Shown here in pieces: positions 52,841 to 62,225 of a DNA stretch of 64,000 nucleotides. Source of the stretch: Haematospirillum jordaniae (GTDB taxonomy: Bacteria; Pseudomonadota; Alphaproteobacteria; Rhodospirillales; Rhodospirillaceae); NCBI RefSeq assembly GCF_001611975.1, contig NZ_CP014525.1, positions 1,108,001 through 1,172,000 of the forward strand. Reading direction: 5' to 3'. The stretch's first letter is position 1, and every line of letters starts with the position of its first letter. The position numbers and the translations under genes were made by a program. Below the pieces are notes generated by a model that was given only the letters and a program-made list of their open reading frames with translations, was not told the origin of the DNA and made no database searches.

Positions 52841-55566
52841 TGGGTCAACCTTTCCAGAATGGCCGGCAGATGCACCTGATCGGCCTTGTAATCACCGGTC
52901 AGGGCGTACATGACCATGTTGATCCCGCTGCGCAGGGCCAGCTCCCGCCCGCGTTCGCCCGGAGGCACCATCGGCAGGACCGGGTGTCCCCGGCGATCGG
53001 AGGCCCATGCCCCGGCCCAGTCGGCACTGCTGGCGATAACCGGCGAAACCCCTTCGCCACGGGCGGCCTGTTCCCCGATCCACACATCGGCGTTGGCAAT
53101 GCGTCCGGGCAGGTTTGGCAGCAGGTAAAAGCTGCGGGTCAGAACGTGGTCTTCGGGCATGCGCCGCAGGGGAGGCAGGTCCAGTGATGCCATCACCGTT
53201 CGTAGGGCGGCTGCGTTGTCAGGGTGGCGTCCGTCAAGAACAAGCAGCCCGCCCCGTTCCAGATAGCGTGCGACACGGTCCCGCGTTTGTGTTGGAACCC
53301 CCACGGCACCGGGTGCGACCGGCCAGTAAATCAGGGGATAGAATTCCAGGGTATCGGTGTGTGGGTTGATCCGACGTGGCTTGGCCAGTTCGGCCGAAGT
53401 GCGCAGGGCCAGAGCCCCGGTCAGGCGTTGCAGTCCGGATTCAGTCAGGATGTCGATATCGACATCGCCGGTGGCAACCCAGGCTAGGCGTGTGTCCAAG
53501 GCATCGGTTATATCGGGATTGTCGGCAGCGTCGGCCCGTGTTGCGGAGGCAAGGGGAAGCAGGGTCATCAAGGCCAGCATGGCCCCGGTCCGGCGCAGGC
53601 CCTGCAACAGGCATGATCGCACGGCGGGGAGGGCATGGATCAGGCTGTCTGCCACCAACAGAGCCAGGGCCATGCCCAGCAGCAGCGGACCAAGCCCGGA
53701 TGTCATGCGGGTGGCTGCGGTTTCTCCGGCCGTTTGTACGTAGATGCCATCTGGCCAGTGGGTGCGCGCGTCCATTGCGGTTGTGCGGGTCGCCAAGGAC
53801 AAGGCCTGCCGGTTGCCGGGGATGCCGTACCATCCGGGCGGATGCTCCGGCCCGACTGTGATGCGGGTTTCCGGCGTTTCAGCTGCGGCGGGAAGCGGCT
53901 TGACCCCTGCGCCCGGGGTGACAGGTTGCCCGTAACCATCCAGCACCTGCCACGGCGGCAGGGGGGCGTCACGGGCTGCCGCTTCGGCGGTGCCGGCTCC
54001 CAGTCCGGCCAGACGATCCAGCAGGGCCGGGAACAGGCCGGACAAGGGCAGGGTGGTCCAGTCTGTATTGGCTGATGTGTGGATCAGTACAATCCATCCC
54101 GCCCCGGACCGCAGCCCGGTTATCAGGGGGGTTCCGTCGCGCAGGCGGGCCCAGGTCCGGCTTTCCGTTTCCGGGCCGGGGTGGGCCATCAGTTGGGTGG
54201 AAACCGTAATGCCGTCTGGCACGGTCAACCCAGACAAGGGACTGGTGCTGTCGAAGGGAGCCAAGGGCAATGGCTCCTGCCAGCTCAGCCCCTTGCCCAT
54301 AAAGCGTCCTCCGGTACGCAGCGAGACCGGCAGCAGCGCCGTATCACCCCGTTCGGCCAGGGCCGTATCGGCAAACCGGATCAGAACCCCGCCCTGATCC
54401 ACCCATTGCGACAGGGGTTCCACTTCGCTGTCCGGAATGGTGCCACCCGGTATGACCACCGTTGACAGCCGGCGTGCCAGCAGTGTTGTCACCGACCCTG
54501 TATACACGCTCAGTGATCCGGCCAGCGCCCGTTCGGCATACCACGACCCCGACAGCAGAGGCAGGCTGTTGTCTCCCCGTGTGACCACACCGGCCGGCAG
54601 GCGTTGCCAGCGGTCGTCGGTCAGCTGGACAGCCCCGGCTCCAAGCGGGATCCCGCCGGGATCGGTGATGTCCAGGCGGGTGACAAGCGGAATCAAGTCC
54701 GGCTCAAGGTCCAGGGTGATGGTTGCTTCGGTTGTTCCGGCTGGCAGGGTCAGTGGTTGGGAAACCCGTACGGTGCCGTTCCGGTCCAAACCCCTGGCAA
54801 CCAAGGTGCGTGGGGGCAGCTGACCGTCATCCGGGCGTCGGGCGGTCAGCTCAATGCCCGTTGCGGTGCGTTCCGGCGGACGCAGCAGAACGGCGGTCCG
54901 TGTTGGCGGTGCCAGCAGAACGGTTACCGGACCGCGCTGCTGCAACAGCATGGCGGCTTCGTCCTGTTCCGGATGCTCCAGGCCATCACTCAGCCACAGG
55001 GTTTCCACCGCATCGGGAACCGTACCGGGGCGGTTCAGCCATGCTGCAAACGCCGCGTAGTCGGGATGATGGGGTGCCGGTGCCATCCGGCGCAGCCATG
55101 CCCGGGCATCGGCGGCAGAGCCACGGGGGGAAGCCGCCGGATACGATTCCCCCGGGCGCAGGGTGGTGGCCACAACCTGAACCGGACGCGACAAGGATGC
55201 GGCATCATCCAGAACGGTGTTCAGGGCACGGGTCCGGTCCTGCCATCCGGCTGCGGCGGCCCAGCCGGTATCAACCACAACCAACAGCGGTCGGCGGCTT
55301 TCTGCCGGCAGGCGCGCATCCATGACCGGGCCGGCTAGCCCGGCTAGGACCAGAGCCAAGATCAGCACCCGCAGCAGCAGGATCCATAACGGCGTGCAGG
55401 CCGGGGTGATGGTGCTCGGGTACATGTCGGCCAGCAAGCGCAGCGGCGGAAAGGTCATGTGCCGTTCCGGCGGCGGGGTGATGCGCAACAACCACCACAC
55501 AGCTGGAAGGATGACCAGCCCGGTCAGTATCCACGGGTTCAGGATGCTCAGGGTTCCTGTCAGCAT
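52837..55566 (-). CDS. BatA-like N-terminus plus DUF4159 membrane protein
   Basis: The 909-residue product begins with the BatA-type helical pair (SILNPWILTGLVILPAVWW and LWILLLRVLILALVLAGLA) and a vWA-like domain whose metal site is lost (VVVDTGWA in place of DxSxS). A long beta-rich region, further membrane helices (near 645-720) and a C-terminal DUF4159 domain (about 690-905, amidotransferase-like, with YPLIYWPVAPG and GGLLVLDGRHPDN) follow. The start is the ATG at 55566, overlapping the DUF58 end by 7 bases. Known relatives sit in the same MoxR operon. Confidence 0.85.
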   Translation of the reverse strand: MLTGTLSILNPWILTGLVILPAVWWLLRITPPPERHMTFPPLRLLADMYPSTITPACTPLWILLLRVLILALVLAGLAGPVMDARLPAESRRPLLVVVDTGWAAAAGWQDRTRALNTVLDDAASLSRPVQVVATTLRPGESYPAASPRGSAADARAWLRRMAPAPHHPDYAAFAAWLNRPGTVPDAVETLWLSDGLEHPEQDEAAMLLQQRGPVTVLLAPPTRTAVLLRPPERTATGIELTARRPDDGQLPPRTLVARGLDRNGTVRVSQPLTLPAGTTEATITLDLEPDLIPLVTRLDITDPGGIPLGAGAVQLTDDRWQRLPAGVVTRGDNSLPLLSGSWYAERALAGSLSVYTGSVTTLLARRLSTVVIPGGTIPDSEVEPLSQWVDQGGVLIRFADTALAERGDTALLPVSLRTGGRFMGKGLSWQEPLPLAPFDSTSPLSGLTVPDGITVSTQLMAHPGPETESRTWARLRDGTPLITGLRSGAGWIVLIHTSANTDWTTLPLSGLFPALLDRLAGLGAGTAEAAARDAPLPPWQVLDGYGQPVTPGAGVKPLPAAAETPETRITVGPEHPPGWYGIPGNRQALSLATRTTAMDARTHWPDGIYVQTAGETAATRMTSGLGPLLLGMALALLVADSLIHALPAVRSCLLQGLRRTGAMLALMTLLPLASATRADAADNPDITDALDTRLAWVATGDVDIDILTESGLQRLTGALALRTSAELAKPRRINPHTDTLEFYPLIYWPVAPGAVGVPTQTRDRVARYLERGGLLVLDGRHPDNAAALRTVMASLDLPPLRRMPEDHVLTRSFYLLPNLPGRIANADVWIGEQAARGEGVSPVIASSADWAGAWASDRRGHPVLPMVPPGERGRELALRSGINMVMYALTGDYKADQVHLPAILERLTQ

Positions 55567-56465
55567 GGCCCGCCTGTCATCCGGTGTGTTCCCAGACGGC
55601 TGTGCAGGCCCAGCAGGACCGGCTCTAGCGAGCGGTCTGTATGGTGCAGGCTGAAGGTCCACCCGAACTGCATGGCAATGGTTTCTAGGTGGCGGCGGTG
55701 TGCTTCCAGACGGCGGCAGTAGGCCTCGCGGATATCCCGGACCCGGGATACCAGAAGGCCCGGTGTGCCCACCTGTCCGGGCTGGAAGAAGCGGATTTGC
55801 CCGTCAAAGGGCAGGTTTTCCTCGGCCGGGTCCAGAACCTGGACCAGATGACCGCGAATGCCGGCTCCGGTCCAGATGCGCAGGGTGTGTTCGAGGGTGT
55901 CGGGTGGATCCAAGAAATCGCCGACCAAGATCACTAGGCTATGGCGCAACGTTCCCGGGTCCGGGGCGGGCAGGGTCCGGTCTGTTTCCGGCGCCGGTGT
56001 TTCCAGATGTGTTGCCATGCGGATCAGGGCCGGGCGGCCGCTGCCGGGTGGCATGCGCGGGGACAGAAGGGCAACCTGTTCCCCCGCCCATAGCCCCAGA
56101 CAGGCCAGGGTCAGGACCAGCAGCCGGGCATGGTCACGCTTTTCCGGCAGATGGGGGGATGAATGCCAGGCCATCGACGGGCCATCGGCACACCAGAACC
56201 ATAGGCTGCGTGCAGAGACCTGCTCCTGCTGGCGGATATGCAGGTTGTCCCGCCGGGCACTCTGGCGCCAGTCGATAGCCGAGGTAGTATCCCCGTTCTC
56301 CCAAGGGCGGAACTGCCAGAAGGAATCCCCGTAGCCGGCGGCCCGTCGTCTGTGGTTGCCTCCGCGCAGGGTGGCGGCGGCCTGTTCGGCTTTCAGCAGC
56401 AGTGGAGGCAGGTTTGCCGCCAGTCCTTCTGCCCGGTGATAGAGTGGCAGCGCCCCTGGTTTCAC
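55560..56465 (-). CDS. DUF58 domain protein
   Basis: The 301-residue product has the DUF58 pattern: an N-terminal AAGYGDSFWQFRPWENGD block with IDWRQSARRDNLHIRQ shortly after, then a vWA-like fold. DUF58 proteins usually accompany MoxR ATPases and are thought to be their partners. GTG start behind GGAGGA, 13 bp after moxR. Confidence 0.9.
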   Translation of the reverse strand: MKPGALPLYHRAEGLAANLPPLLLKAEQAAATLRGGNHRRRAAGYGDSFWQFRPWENGDTTSAIDWRQSARRDNLHIRQQEQVSARSLWFWCADGPSMAWHSSPHLPEKRDHARLLVLTLACLGLWAGEQVALLSPRMPPGSGRPALIRMATHLETPAPETDRTLPAPDPGTLRHSLVILVGDFLDPPDTLEHTLRIWTGAGIRGHLVQVLDPAEENLPFDGQIRFFQPGQVGTPGLLVSRVRDIREAYCRRLEAHRRHLETIAMQFGWTFSLHHTDRSLEPVLLGLHSRLGTHRMTGGPC

Positions 56466-56478
56466 GGTCTTCCTCCGT

Positions 56479-57516
56479 TCAGGCTGCGGCGGCCGGTGTT
56501 TCCAGATCCGCGACTAGGGCGCGGACAACAGCGTCTACGGTGATGCCATCGGCCCGTGCGGCAAAGGTCAGAGCCATGCGATGCCGCAGGATCGGTGCCG
56601 CGAGGGCGGTGACGTCAGCCTCCGATGGCGCAAGCCGCCCGTCCAGCAGGGCGCGTGCCCGCACAGCCATGGTGAGCGCCTGACTGGCCCGTGGCCCAGG
56701 CCCCCAGGCCACAGCGCGGCGGACCATATCCAGATTGCTGCTCTCCGGTCGTCCGTTCCGCACCAGGGCCAGAATGGATTCCACCACCCGTGTTCCAACC
56801 GGCATTCTCCGCACCAGATCCTGCGCGGCCATCAGGTCTTCGGCGGTCATGACCGGATGCAGGTGTACGGTGGCGGTGCCCGTGGTTGCCATCAGCATCT
56901 GGCGCTCGGCATCTAGGTCGGGGTACCCGACATCCACCTGCATCATGAAGCGGTCCAGTTGGGCTTCGGGCAGGGGATAGGTGCCTTCCTGCTCAATCGG
57001 GTTCTGCGTTGCCAGCACATGAAAGGGAGCCGGCAACCGGTGGGTCTGCCCGGCGATGGACACTTCATGTTCCTGCATGGCCTGCAGCAGTGCGGACTGG
57101 GTGCGTGGCCCGGCGCGGTTGACCTCGTCGGCCATCAGCAGCTGAGTGAATACCGGCCCGGGTACAAAGCGGAACCAGCGGTGCCCTTCCGGTGCGGTGT
57201 CCAGGATTTCCGATCCCAAGATGTCGGCCGGCATCAGGTCGGGCGTAAACTGGATCCGCCGTGTTTCCAGACCCAGAACCTGCCCCATGGCCTGCACCAA
57301 TCGGGTCTTGGCTAACCCCGGCACCCCCACCAGCAGCACATGCCCCCCGGCCAGAAGTGTCACCAAGCTTTCATTGATCACCTGATCCTGGCCAAAGATA
57401 ACCGATGCCACGGCCCGGTGTGCGCGGGATACCAGATCCATCAGCTGGTCCTGTCGTTCGGTGGACAGGGGCGGAGGGTTGATAGGACCGGGAAAGGATG
57501 AATTCGGTTTGTTCAT
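56479..57516 (-). CDS. MoxR-family AAA+ ATPase
   Basis: First gene of the four-gene operon. The 345-residue product has Walker A GVPGLAKTR, Walker B LLMADEVNRA, the sensor block QNPIEQEGTYPLPEAQLDRF and a C-terminal lid. MoxR ATPases act as chaperones for metal or vWA proteins. The start is the ATG at 57516; the frame remains open for 136 codons upstream, antisense to the DUF1285 gene, and that part is rejected. Confidence 0.94.
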   Translation of the reverse strand: MNKPNSSFPGPINPPPLSTERQDQLMDLVSRAHRAVASVIFGQDQVINESLVTLLAGGHVLLVGVPGLAKTRLVQAMGQVLGLETRRIQFTPDLMPADILGSEILDTAPEGHRWFRFVPGPVFTQLLMADEVNRAGPRTQSALLQAMQEHEVSIAGQTHRLPAPFHVLATQNPIEQEGTYPLPEAQLDRFMMQVDVGYPDLDAERQMLMATTGTATVHLHPVMTAEDLMAAQDLVRRMPVGTRVVESILALVRNGRPESSNLDMVRRAVAWGPGPRASQALTMAVRARALLDGRLAPSEADVTALAAPILRHRMALTFAARADGITVDAVVRALVADLETPAAAA

Positions 57517-57576
57517 AATGCCTTCTCCACGCTTTCCTAGTATAATGCGCCGTCCGGGCTGGACAACGAGGGGACA

Positions 57577-58158
57577 GTGCCGATGGGCCACCACGATCAC
57601 GATGCTGAACCTGCCGATGCCGTACTGCGGAGCTTGGTGCCTGACAGCTGCGGTGATCTTGGTCTGTCGATCGACCGCAATGGCGACTGGTTTTATCTTG
57701 GCTCCCCCATTCGTCGTCCGGAACTGGTCCGCCTGTTTGCCTCGGTCCTGTCGCGCGATGCATCCGGTACCTACTGGCTTGTGACACCGGCAGAGCGCGG
57801 CACCGTCAGCGTGGCCGATGTTCCCTTTGTGGCCGTGGACATGACCGTTGCCCATCCCGGCCCGGATCAGGTCATCAGCCTGCATACCAACGTCGATGAC
57901 GTTGTGGTGCTTGATGATGCCCATCCTCTGCGTATGGCGCGCGACCGTGCGACAGGATGCCCCCTGCCTTATATCTACATCAGGAAAGGGCTGGAGGCAC
58001 GCCTGAGCCGCCCGGTGTATTACCGTATGGTCGATCTGGCGCTGTGCGTGACTGTCGCGGCATCATCACAAAAAGCCGCTCCGGGCGGTGCCGGTCCCGA
58101 TACGGTCGGGGTGTGGAGCTGCGGGTCTTTCTTTCCGCTGGGACAAACCGGACCATGA
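57577..58158 (+). CDS. DUF1285 family protein
   Basis: The 193-residue soluble product has the family blocks LSIDRNGDWFYLGSPIRRPE and LVTPAERGTVSVADVPFVAV. DUF1285 proteins have a two-domain fold of unknown role. The GTG at 57577 behind GAGGGG is used; the ATG two codons later is as good. Divergent from moxR across 60 bp and overlapping the NUDIX gene by four bases. Confidence 0.87.
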   Translation: MPMGHHDHDAEPADAVLRSLVPDSCGDLGLSIDRNGDWFYLGSPIRRPELVRLFASVLSRDASGTYWLVTPAERGTVSVADVPFVAVDMTVAHPGPDQVISLHTNVDDVVVLDDAHPLRMARDRATGCPLPYIYIRKGLEARLSRPVYYRMVDLALCVTVAASSQKAAPGGAGPDTVGVWSCGSFFPLGQTGP

Positions 58159-58787
58159 TTTTTTCACGCGACCGGCTGGTCACCATGCTGGAGCAGGGAT
58201 ACGGAACCGGTTTGTCTTCCGATGAGGATGCGGATCCTCTTTCTGGTGCTGATACGCTGTGCCCGGCGGCGGTTCTGGTTCCGCTGGTGTGCCATCCGTC
58301 GGCCTGTACGGTTCTTCTGACCCGCCGCACCGATCATCTGGATCATCACGCCGGGCAGATCGCCTTTCCCGGTGGAAGGCTGGATGCTGTGGACAAGGAT
58401 GCCGTGGACTGTGCCCTGCGTGAAACCGCCGAGGAAACCGGGCTGGACCGTCGCGGCGTTGATGTGGTTGGCCGTCTGGATGACTATCGCACCGTGACTG
58501 GTTTCCGGGTGACACCGGTGGTGGGTCTGCTTTCGCCGCCGCTGGGTTTGGATCCAGACCCGGGCGAGGTAGCCGAGGTGTTCGAGGTTCCGCTGGATTT
58601 TGTCTTGGATCCCCGCAATCACAGGCAAAATCAGATCGTTGTCAACGGACAGAGCCGCCTTTTTTATTCCCTGTCGTGGAAGGACTATTATATATGGGGG
58701 GCAACAGCGGGCATGTTGGTCAACCTGTCACGCGTTCTCAGCGGTGGGGTTGTGGATCCAGGGTCGGGAAAAGGTGATAGTGTGTAA
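58155..58787 (+). CDS. NUDIX hydrolase, CoA-pyrophosphatase type
   Basis: The 210-residue product has a Nudix box, GGRLDAVDKDAVDCALRETA followed by EETGL. The REUXEEXGU core is intact, while the first acidic residue is Asp instead of Glu. The preceding LLTRRTDHLDHHAGQIAFPG is the signature of the CoA-pyrophosphatase (YeaB/NudL) subgroup. It overlaps both neighbours. Confidence 0.9.
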   Translation: MIFSRDRLVTMLEQGYGTGLSSDEDADPLSGADTLCPAAVLVPLVCHPSACTVLLTRRTDHLDHHAGQIAFPGGRLDAVDKDAVDCALRETAEETGLDRRGVDVVGRLDDYRTVTGFRVTPVVGLLSPPLGLDPDPGEVAEVFEVPLDFVLDPRNHRQNQIVVNGQSRLFYSLSWKDYYIWGATAGMLVNLSRVLSGGVVDPGSGKGDSV

Positions 58788-59071
58788 TGGTCCAGTTCAT
58801 GGTCACGGTTCTGTTGCCGTTTCTGGTGCCTCTGGTTGTCCTTGTGCTTTGGGTCCGGGTGCGGACCCGCTGGGTGGAACGTCATGGCGGTGCGGTGCCG
58901 CCGCTTGAGAAGGGAGCCTGGTTTGTGGCCGTTCTGGCAGGTTTCATCTTGGTCATCCTGTCGCTGGTCGTTGTGGCCCTGATCGAGCCAGCCGGCCAGC
59001 CCGGTGATGCCTATACACCGCCAAAGCTGGTGGACGGGCGGATTGTCCCCGGCGGGTTCGGGGCGAAATGA
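58787..59071 (+). CDS. Small two-helix membrane protein (DUF6111-like)
   Basis: The 94-residue product has two membrane helices (about 5-25 and 45-67) and the conserved tail GDAYTPPKLVDGRIVPGGF. I recall this as the DUF6111 family found between NUDIX and CCA genes in alphaproteobacteria. Function unknown. It overlaps its neighbours by 1 and 4 bases. Confidence 0.8.
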   Translation: MVQFMVTVLLPFLVPLVVLVLWVRVRTRWVERHGGAVPPLEKGAWFVAVLAGFILVILSLVVVALIEPAGQPGDAYTPPKLVDGRIVPGGFGAK

Positions 59072-60399
59072 CCGCGTCCGCCCCGGAGGAACCCCGTCGG
59101 GTCTGGTCACGCCGGGAACGTCCTCCGTGGGGTCAGTTGGGGCCTGTCCCCTGGCTGTCGTGGCCGGAAACCAAGGCGGTTGTGGATGCTCTTCAGGCTG
59201 AAGGATCCACTGTGCGCTTTGTTGGCGGTTGTGTCCGTGATGCCCTGCTGGGGGTCATGCCGCGCGATATAGACCTAGCCACCCCTGATCCTCCCGATAC
59301 AGTGATCCGTCTGCTGGAGCAAGCTGGCTTGCGCTGTATACCCACTGGCCTGCAACACGGTACCGTGACCGCCCGGGTGGGAGATCACAGTTTTGAAATC
59401 ACCACCCTGCGGGAAGATGTGGAAACGGACGGCCGGCATGCCGTTGTGAAATGGTCGTCCTGCTGGATGGCTGATGCGGCCCGGCGTGATTTTACCATCA
59501 ATGCCTTGTCGGCAACCCCGGACGGTGCGGTCTACGATTACTTTGACGGTCTTGAGCATCTGTCGCATGGCCGGGTGGTGTTTGTGGGCCGCCCGATGCA
59601 GCGTATTGCCGAAGACTGGCTGCGGATCCTGCGGTTTTTCCGCTTCTATGCGCGTTTTGGCCGCCCCCCGGCCAGCGCGGGTGCCCTGTCGGCTTGCCAG
59701 GCGCTGGCCCCGCATCTAAAGGAGCTGTCGGCCGAACGCATCCGTGATGAACTGATCGGCATCCTGGAAACGCCGGCCTGTACCGATGTTCTGTTGCTGA
59801 TGCGCGGGGCCCGGGTTCTGGAACAGATTCTGCCTGAGGCGGTTGCGTTCGGGCGGTTGCGTCAGCTGGTGTTCCTGGAAACACGGGGCCTGGTGATGGA
59901 TGGCGTTGAACCCGATCCTGTGCGTCGGTTGGCTGCGGTTCTGCACACTGATCCGCACACCGCCATGCAGGTGGCCCGCCGCCTGCGCCTGTCATCGCAT
60001 CAGATGCAACGCCTGTCCGTTTTGTCGGATACCACGCCTTGCCCCGACCCGGATGGGGGGGAACCCCTTCTTCTTCCAGCTCTTTTCAGGCTGGGGCGAA
60101 AGACGGTGGTGGACATGATCCTTCTGGTGTGGTCCTCTGAGCGCGACGGAGAGCACAGGCTGTGTCCCCGGCGCAGCGCTTCGTGGCAACGTGCCCTGGA
60201 TCTGGCCCTGTCGCTGCCCGTTCCGTCATTCCCCCTGAAAGGCCGGGATCTTTTGGCCAATGGATACCGGTCCGGGCCACTTCTTGGCCAGGAGCTGGCG
60301 CGACTTCAGGGGGAGTGGCTTCACAGCGGGTGCCGGCTGGACCGTGCCGCCCTTCTGTCATCCCTGCGTCCCCCGTCGCCGGACCCCGAAGCAGGGTGA
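59068..60399 (+). CDS. cca: CCA tRNA nucleotidyltransferase
   Basis: It adds or repairs the CCA end of tRNAs (class II, poly(A)-polymerase head domain). The nucleotidyltransferase site is FVGGCVRDALLG followed by RDIDLA. RRDFTINAL and EDWLRILRFFRFYARFG are the following family blocks. The 443-residue length is normal for alphaproteobacteria. The tRNA-Ala at 62111 encodes its own CCA, so repair may be the main role there. Confidence 0.92.
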   Translation: MTASAPEEPRRVWSRRERPPWGQLGPVPWLSWPETKAVVDALQAEGSTVRFVGGCVRDALLGVMPRDIDLATPDPPDTVIRLLEQAGLRCIPTGLQHGTVTARVGDHSFEITTLREDVETDGRHAVVKWSSCWMADAARRDFTINALSATPDGAVYDYFDGLEHLSHGRVVFVGRPMQRIAEDWLRILRFFRFYARFGRPPASAGALSACQALAPHLKELSAERIRDELIGILETPACTDVLLLMRGARVLEQILPEAVAFGRLRQLVFLETRGLVMDGVEPDPVRRLAAVLHTDPHTAMQVARRLRLSSHQMQRLSVLSDTTPCPDPDGGEPLLLPALFRLGRKTVVDMILLVWSSERDGEHRLCPRRSASWQRALDLALSLPVPSFPLKGRDLLANGYRSGPLLGQELARLQGEWLHSGCRLDRAALLSSLRPPSPDPEAG

Positions 60400-60430
60400 G
60401 GCCACCCCTTCGGCTTTGCGCCGGGTCGCT

Positions 60431-61312
60431 TCAGTCTTGGTTGTTGATGCGGGCAAACGCGGTCAGCGTGTTGCGCAGCAGGCAGGCAATGGTCATCGGC
60501 CCGACACCGCCGGGAACCGGGGTGATGGCCCCGGCAACGCGGGCCGCCTCGTCAAAGGCGACATCGCCGGTCAGGCGGGTCTTGCCGCCCTCTGCCGCAA
60601 TGCGGTTGATCCCGACGTCGATAACTGTGGCCCCGGGCTTGATCCAGTCGCCACGGATCATGGCCGGACGCCCGACGGCTGCCACCAGAATATCGGCCTG
60701 GCGGCAGATGGCGGGCAGGTCACGGGTGCGGGAATGGGCCACGGTCACGGTGCAGCTTTCTTGCAGCAGCAGCTGGGCCATCGGCTTGCCGACAATGTTG
60801 GATCGCCCGACCACCACGGCCTGAAGACCGGTCATGTCCCCCAGCACATCGCGCAGCAAAAGCAGGCAGCCGAGCGGGGTGCATGGCACCAGCCCCTTGC
60901 CGCCGGTGGCCAGCAGCCCGGCGTTGACCGGGTGAAAACCGTCCACGTCCTTGTCCGGGCGGATGGCGGCAATAACCCGGTCGGCATTGATATGCGCCGG
61001 CAGGGGAAGTTGGACCAGAATGCCGTGAATGGTCGGGTCATCGTTCAGGCGGGCGATTTCTTCCAGCAGGTCGGTTTCCGTCAGCGAGGCGGCAAAGCGG
61101 CGTTCCACCGATTTCATGCCGCATTCTGCGGTCTGGCGCGCCTTGTTGCGGACATAGACATCGCTGGCCGGATCATCGCCAACCATCAGGACCGCCAGCC
61201 CCGGCACGGTGCCAAGGCGGTCTTTCAGGCGGCCAACCTCGGTCGCGATGGACTGGCGCAGGGATGCGGCAAAGGCCTTGCCGTCGATCAAACGGGCAGA
61301 AGGATCAGTCAT
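60431..61312 (-). CDS. folD: Bifunctional methylene-tetrahydrofolate dehydrogenase / cyclohydrolase
   Basis: FolD interconverts 5,10-methylene-, methenyl- and 10-formyl-tetrahydrofolate. Family signatures: SDVYVRNKARQTAECGMKS with the catalytic lysine, GRSNIVGKPMAQLLL and TPVPGGVGPMTIACLL. The 293-residue length is normal. The start is the ATG at 61312, overlapping the DUF167 stop. Confidence 0.96.
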   Translation of the reverse strand: MTDPSARLIDGKAFAASLRQSIATEVGRLKDRLGTVPGLAVLMVGDDPASDVYVRNKARQTAECGMKSVERRFAASLTETDLLEEIARLNDDPTIHGILVQLPLPAHINADRVIAAIRPDKDVDGFHPVNAGLLATGGKGLVPCTPLGCLLLLRDVLGDMTGLQAVVVGRSNIVGKPMAQLLLQESCTVTVAHSRTRDLPAICRQADILVAAVGRPAMIRGDWIKPGATVIDVGINRIAAEGGKTRLTGDVAFDEAARVAGAITPVPGGVGPMTIACLLRNTLTAFARINNQD

Positions 61313-61647
61313 GGCGGTAATATCCCGGTAATGTGGGGGATCAGAATGGCAGGATCGCCGGAAATCTGTACGGTCTTGCGGCGGTCCGTCGTGCCGGAAA
61401 CAATGGAAAAGGTGCTTTTCGGCAGTTTCCACGCCTTGGCCAGCAGGGCAATCAGGGCTGTGTTGGCCTTGCCGTTTTCCGGAACTGCGGTGACTGATAC
61501 TTTCAGCACCGGCGTTCCGTCCGCTTCTAGGGCGCGGGACCGGATGGCATTGGCCCCGGCTTTCGGGGTCAGGCGCACCACCAGCCGGATTCCATCGGCC
61601 GTGGGCTTGAACAAAAGAGAATGATCCGAGGCTTCAGAACAGGGCAC
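61309..61647 (-). CDS. DUF167 (YggU-like) protein
   Basis: The 112-residue product has the family pattern RLTPKAGANAI then VTAVPENGKANTALIALLAK and STFSIVSGTTDRRKTVQI. Function unknown; it often follows yggT. The GTG at 61647 lies inside the end of yggT (13-base overlap). An open frame extends further upstream antisense to nothing known and is rejected. Confidence 0.9.
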   Translation of the reverse strand: MPCSEASDHSLLFKPTADGIRLVVRLTPKAGANAIRSRALEADGTPVLKVSVTAVPENGKANTALIALLAKAWKLPKSTFSIVSGTTDRRKTVQISGDPAILIPHITGILPP

Positions 61648-61945
61648 GGAGAACCAGCTCGTGCAGGCCCGGGAGAACAGAGGCCCGGACCAGCATAATG
61701 GCGAAAAACAGAACCAGCGGCGACAGATCCAAGTTGCCCATGATCGGAACAACCCGGCGGATTTGTTCCAAGACCGGTTCTGTCAGGCGGTGGACAATAT
61801 CACTGATGGTCCGCACTGCGCCGTTGCTGTAATTCAGGACATTGAATGCAAACAGCCAGCTGAGGATGACCGAAGCAATCACGATCCACTCATAAAAACT
61901 CAGGATCGCATCCAGAACCTGAAAAAAACCACTGACAGCCTGCAT
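61634..61945 (-). CDS. yggT: YggT family membrane protein
   Basis: The 103-residue product has two hydrophobic segments (about 15-38 and 75-97), NVLNYSNGAVRTISDIVHRL, TEPVLEQIRRVVPIMGNLDL and LSPLVLFFAIML, all typical of YggT. The function is not established. First gene of the yggT-DUF167-folD string. Confidence 0.93.
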   Translation of the reverse strand: MQAVSGFFQVLDAILSFYEWIVIASVILSWLFAFNVLNYSNGAVRTISDIVHRLTEPVLEQIRRVVPIMGNLDLSPLVLFFAIMLVRASVLPGLHELVLRALF

Positions 61946-62061
61946 GAGGTATTACCTGCCGGTCAAATCTGAAATACGGCCTTACCCTAGCGGGATGCCC
62001 CCTGCGGTGCAAGGGAAACAGACATGGCCATCCGGCTGTCGGTGCAGGGCCAGAAACGGTC

Positions 62062-62090
62062 TTGACAGTCAAGGGGGTTCCGGAGATTAT
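62062..62090 (+). promoter_or_regulatory. Promoter of the tRNA-Ala gene
   Basis: TTGACA (62062-62067) and GATTAT (62085-62090) are spaced by 17 bp, about 20 bp upstream of the tRNA. The -35 is a perfect consensus. Confidence 0.75.
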
Positions 62091-62110
62091 CCGCATCCCT
62101 TTTGCATAAT

Positions 62111-62186
62111 GGGGCTGTAGCTCAGTTGGGAGAGCGCGTCGTTCGCAATGACGAGGCCAGCGGTTCGATCCCGCTCAGCTCCACCA
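62111..62186 (+). tRNA. tRNA-Ala (anticodon CGC)
   Basis: The 76-nt cloverleaf folds fully: acceptor GGGGCTG/CAGCTCC with one G-T pair, D-arm GCTCAGTTGGGAGAGC, anticodon loop TTCGCAA with CGC at positions 34-36, and T-arm AGCGG-TTCGATC-CCGCT. The 3' ACCA is encoded. It reads GCG codons. Confidence 0.96.
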
Positions 62187-62195
62187 TTCATACCG

Positions 62196-62225
62196 ATCCC
62201 GACTCTTGTCAGTCGGGATTTTTTT
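62196..62225 (+). terminator. Terminator of the tRNA-Ala gene
   Basis: ATCCCGACT pairs with AGTCGGGAT over 6 bases, followed by a run of seven T ending at 62225. A second hairpin, GAACCCC/GGGGTTC, follows at 62230-62253 without T-run. Confidence 0.92.

Noticed and set aside
60260..61624. A 454-codon plus-strand frame across the end of cca and folD.
   Set aside because: It is antisense to folD, whose three signature blocks are all intact, and its translation shows no fold-like pattern.
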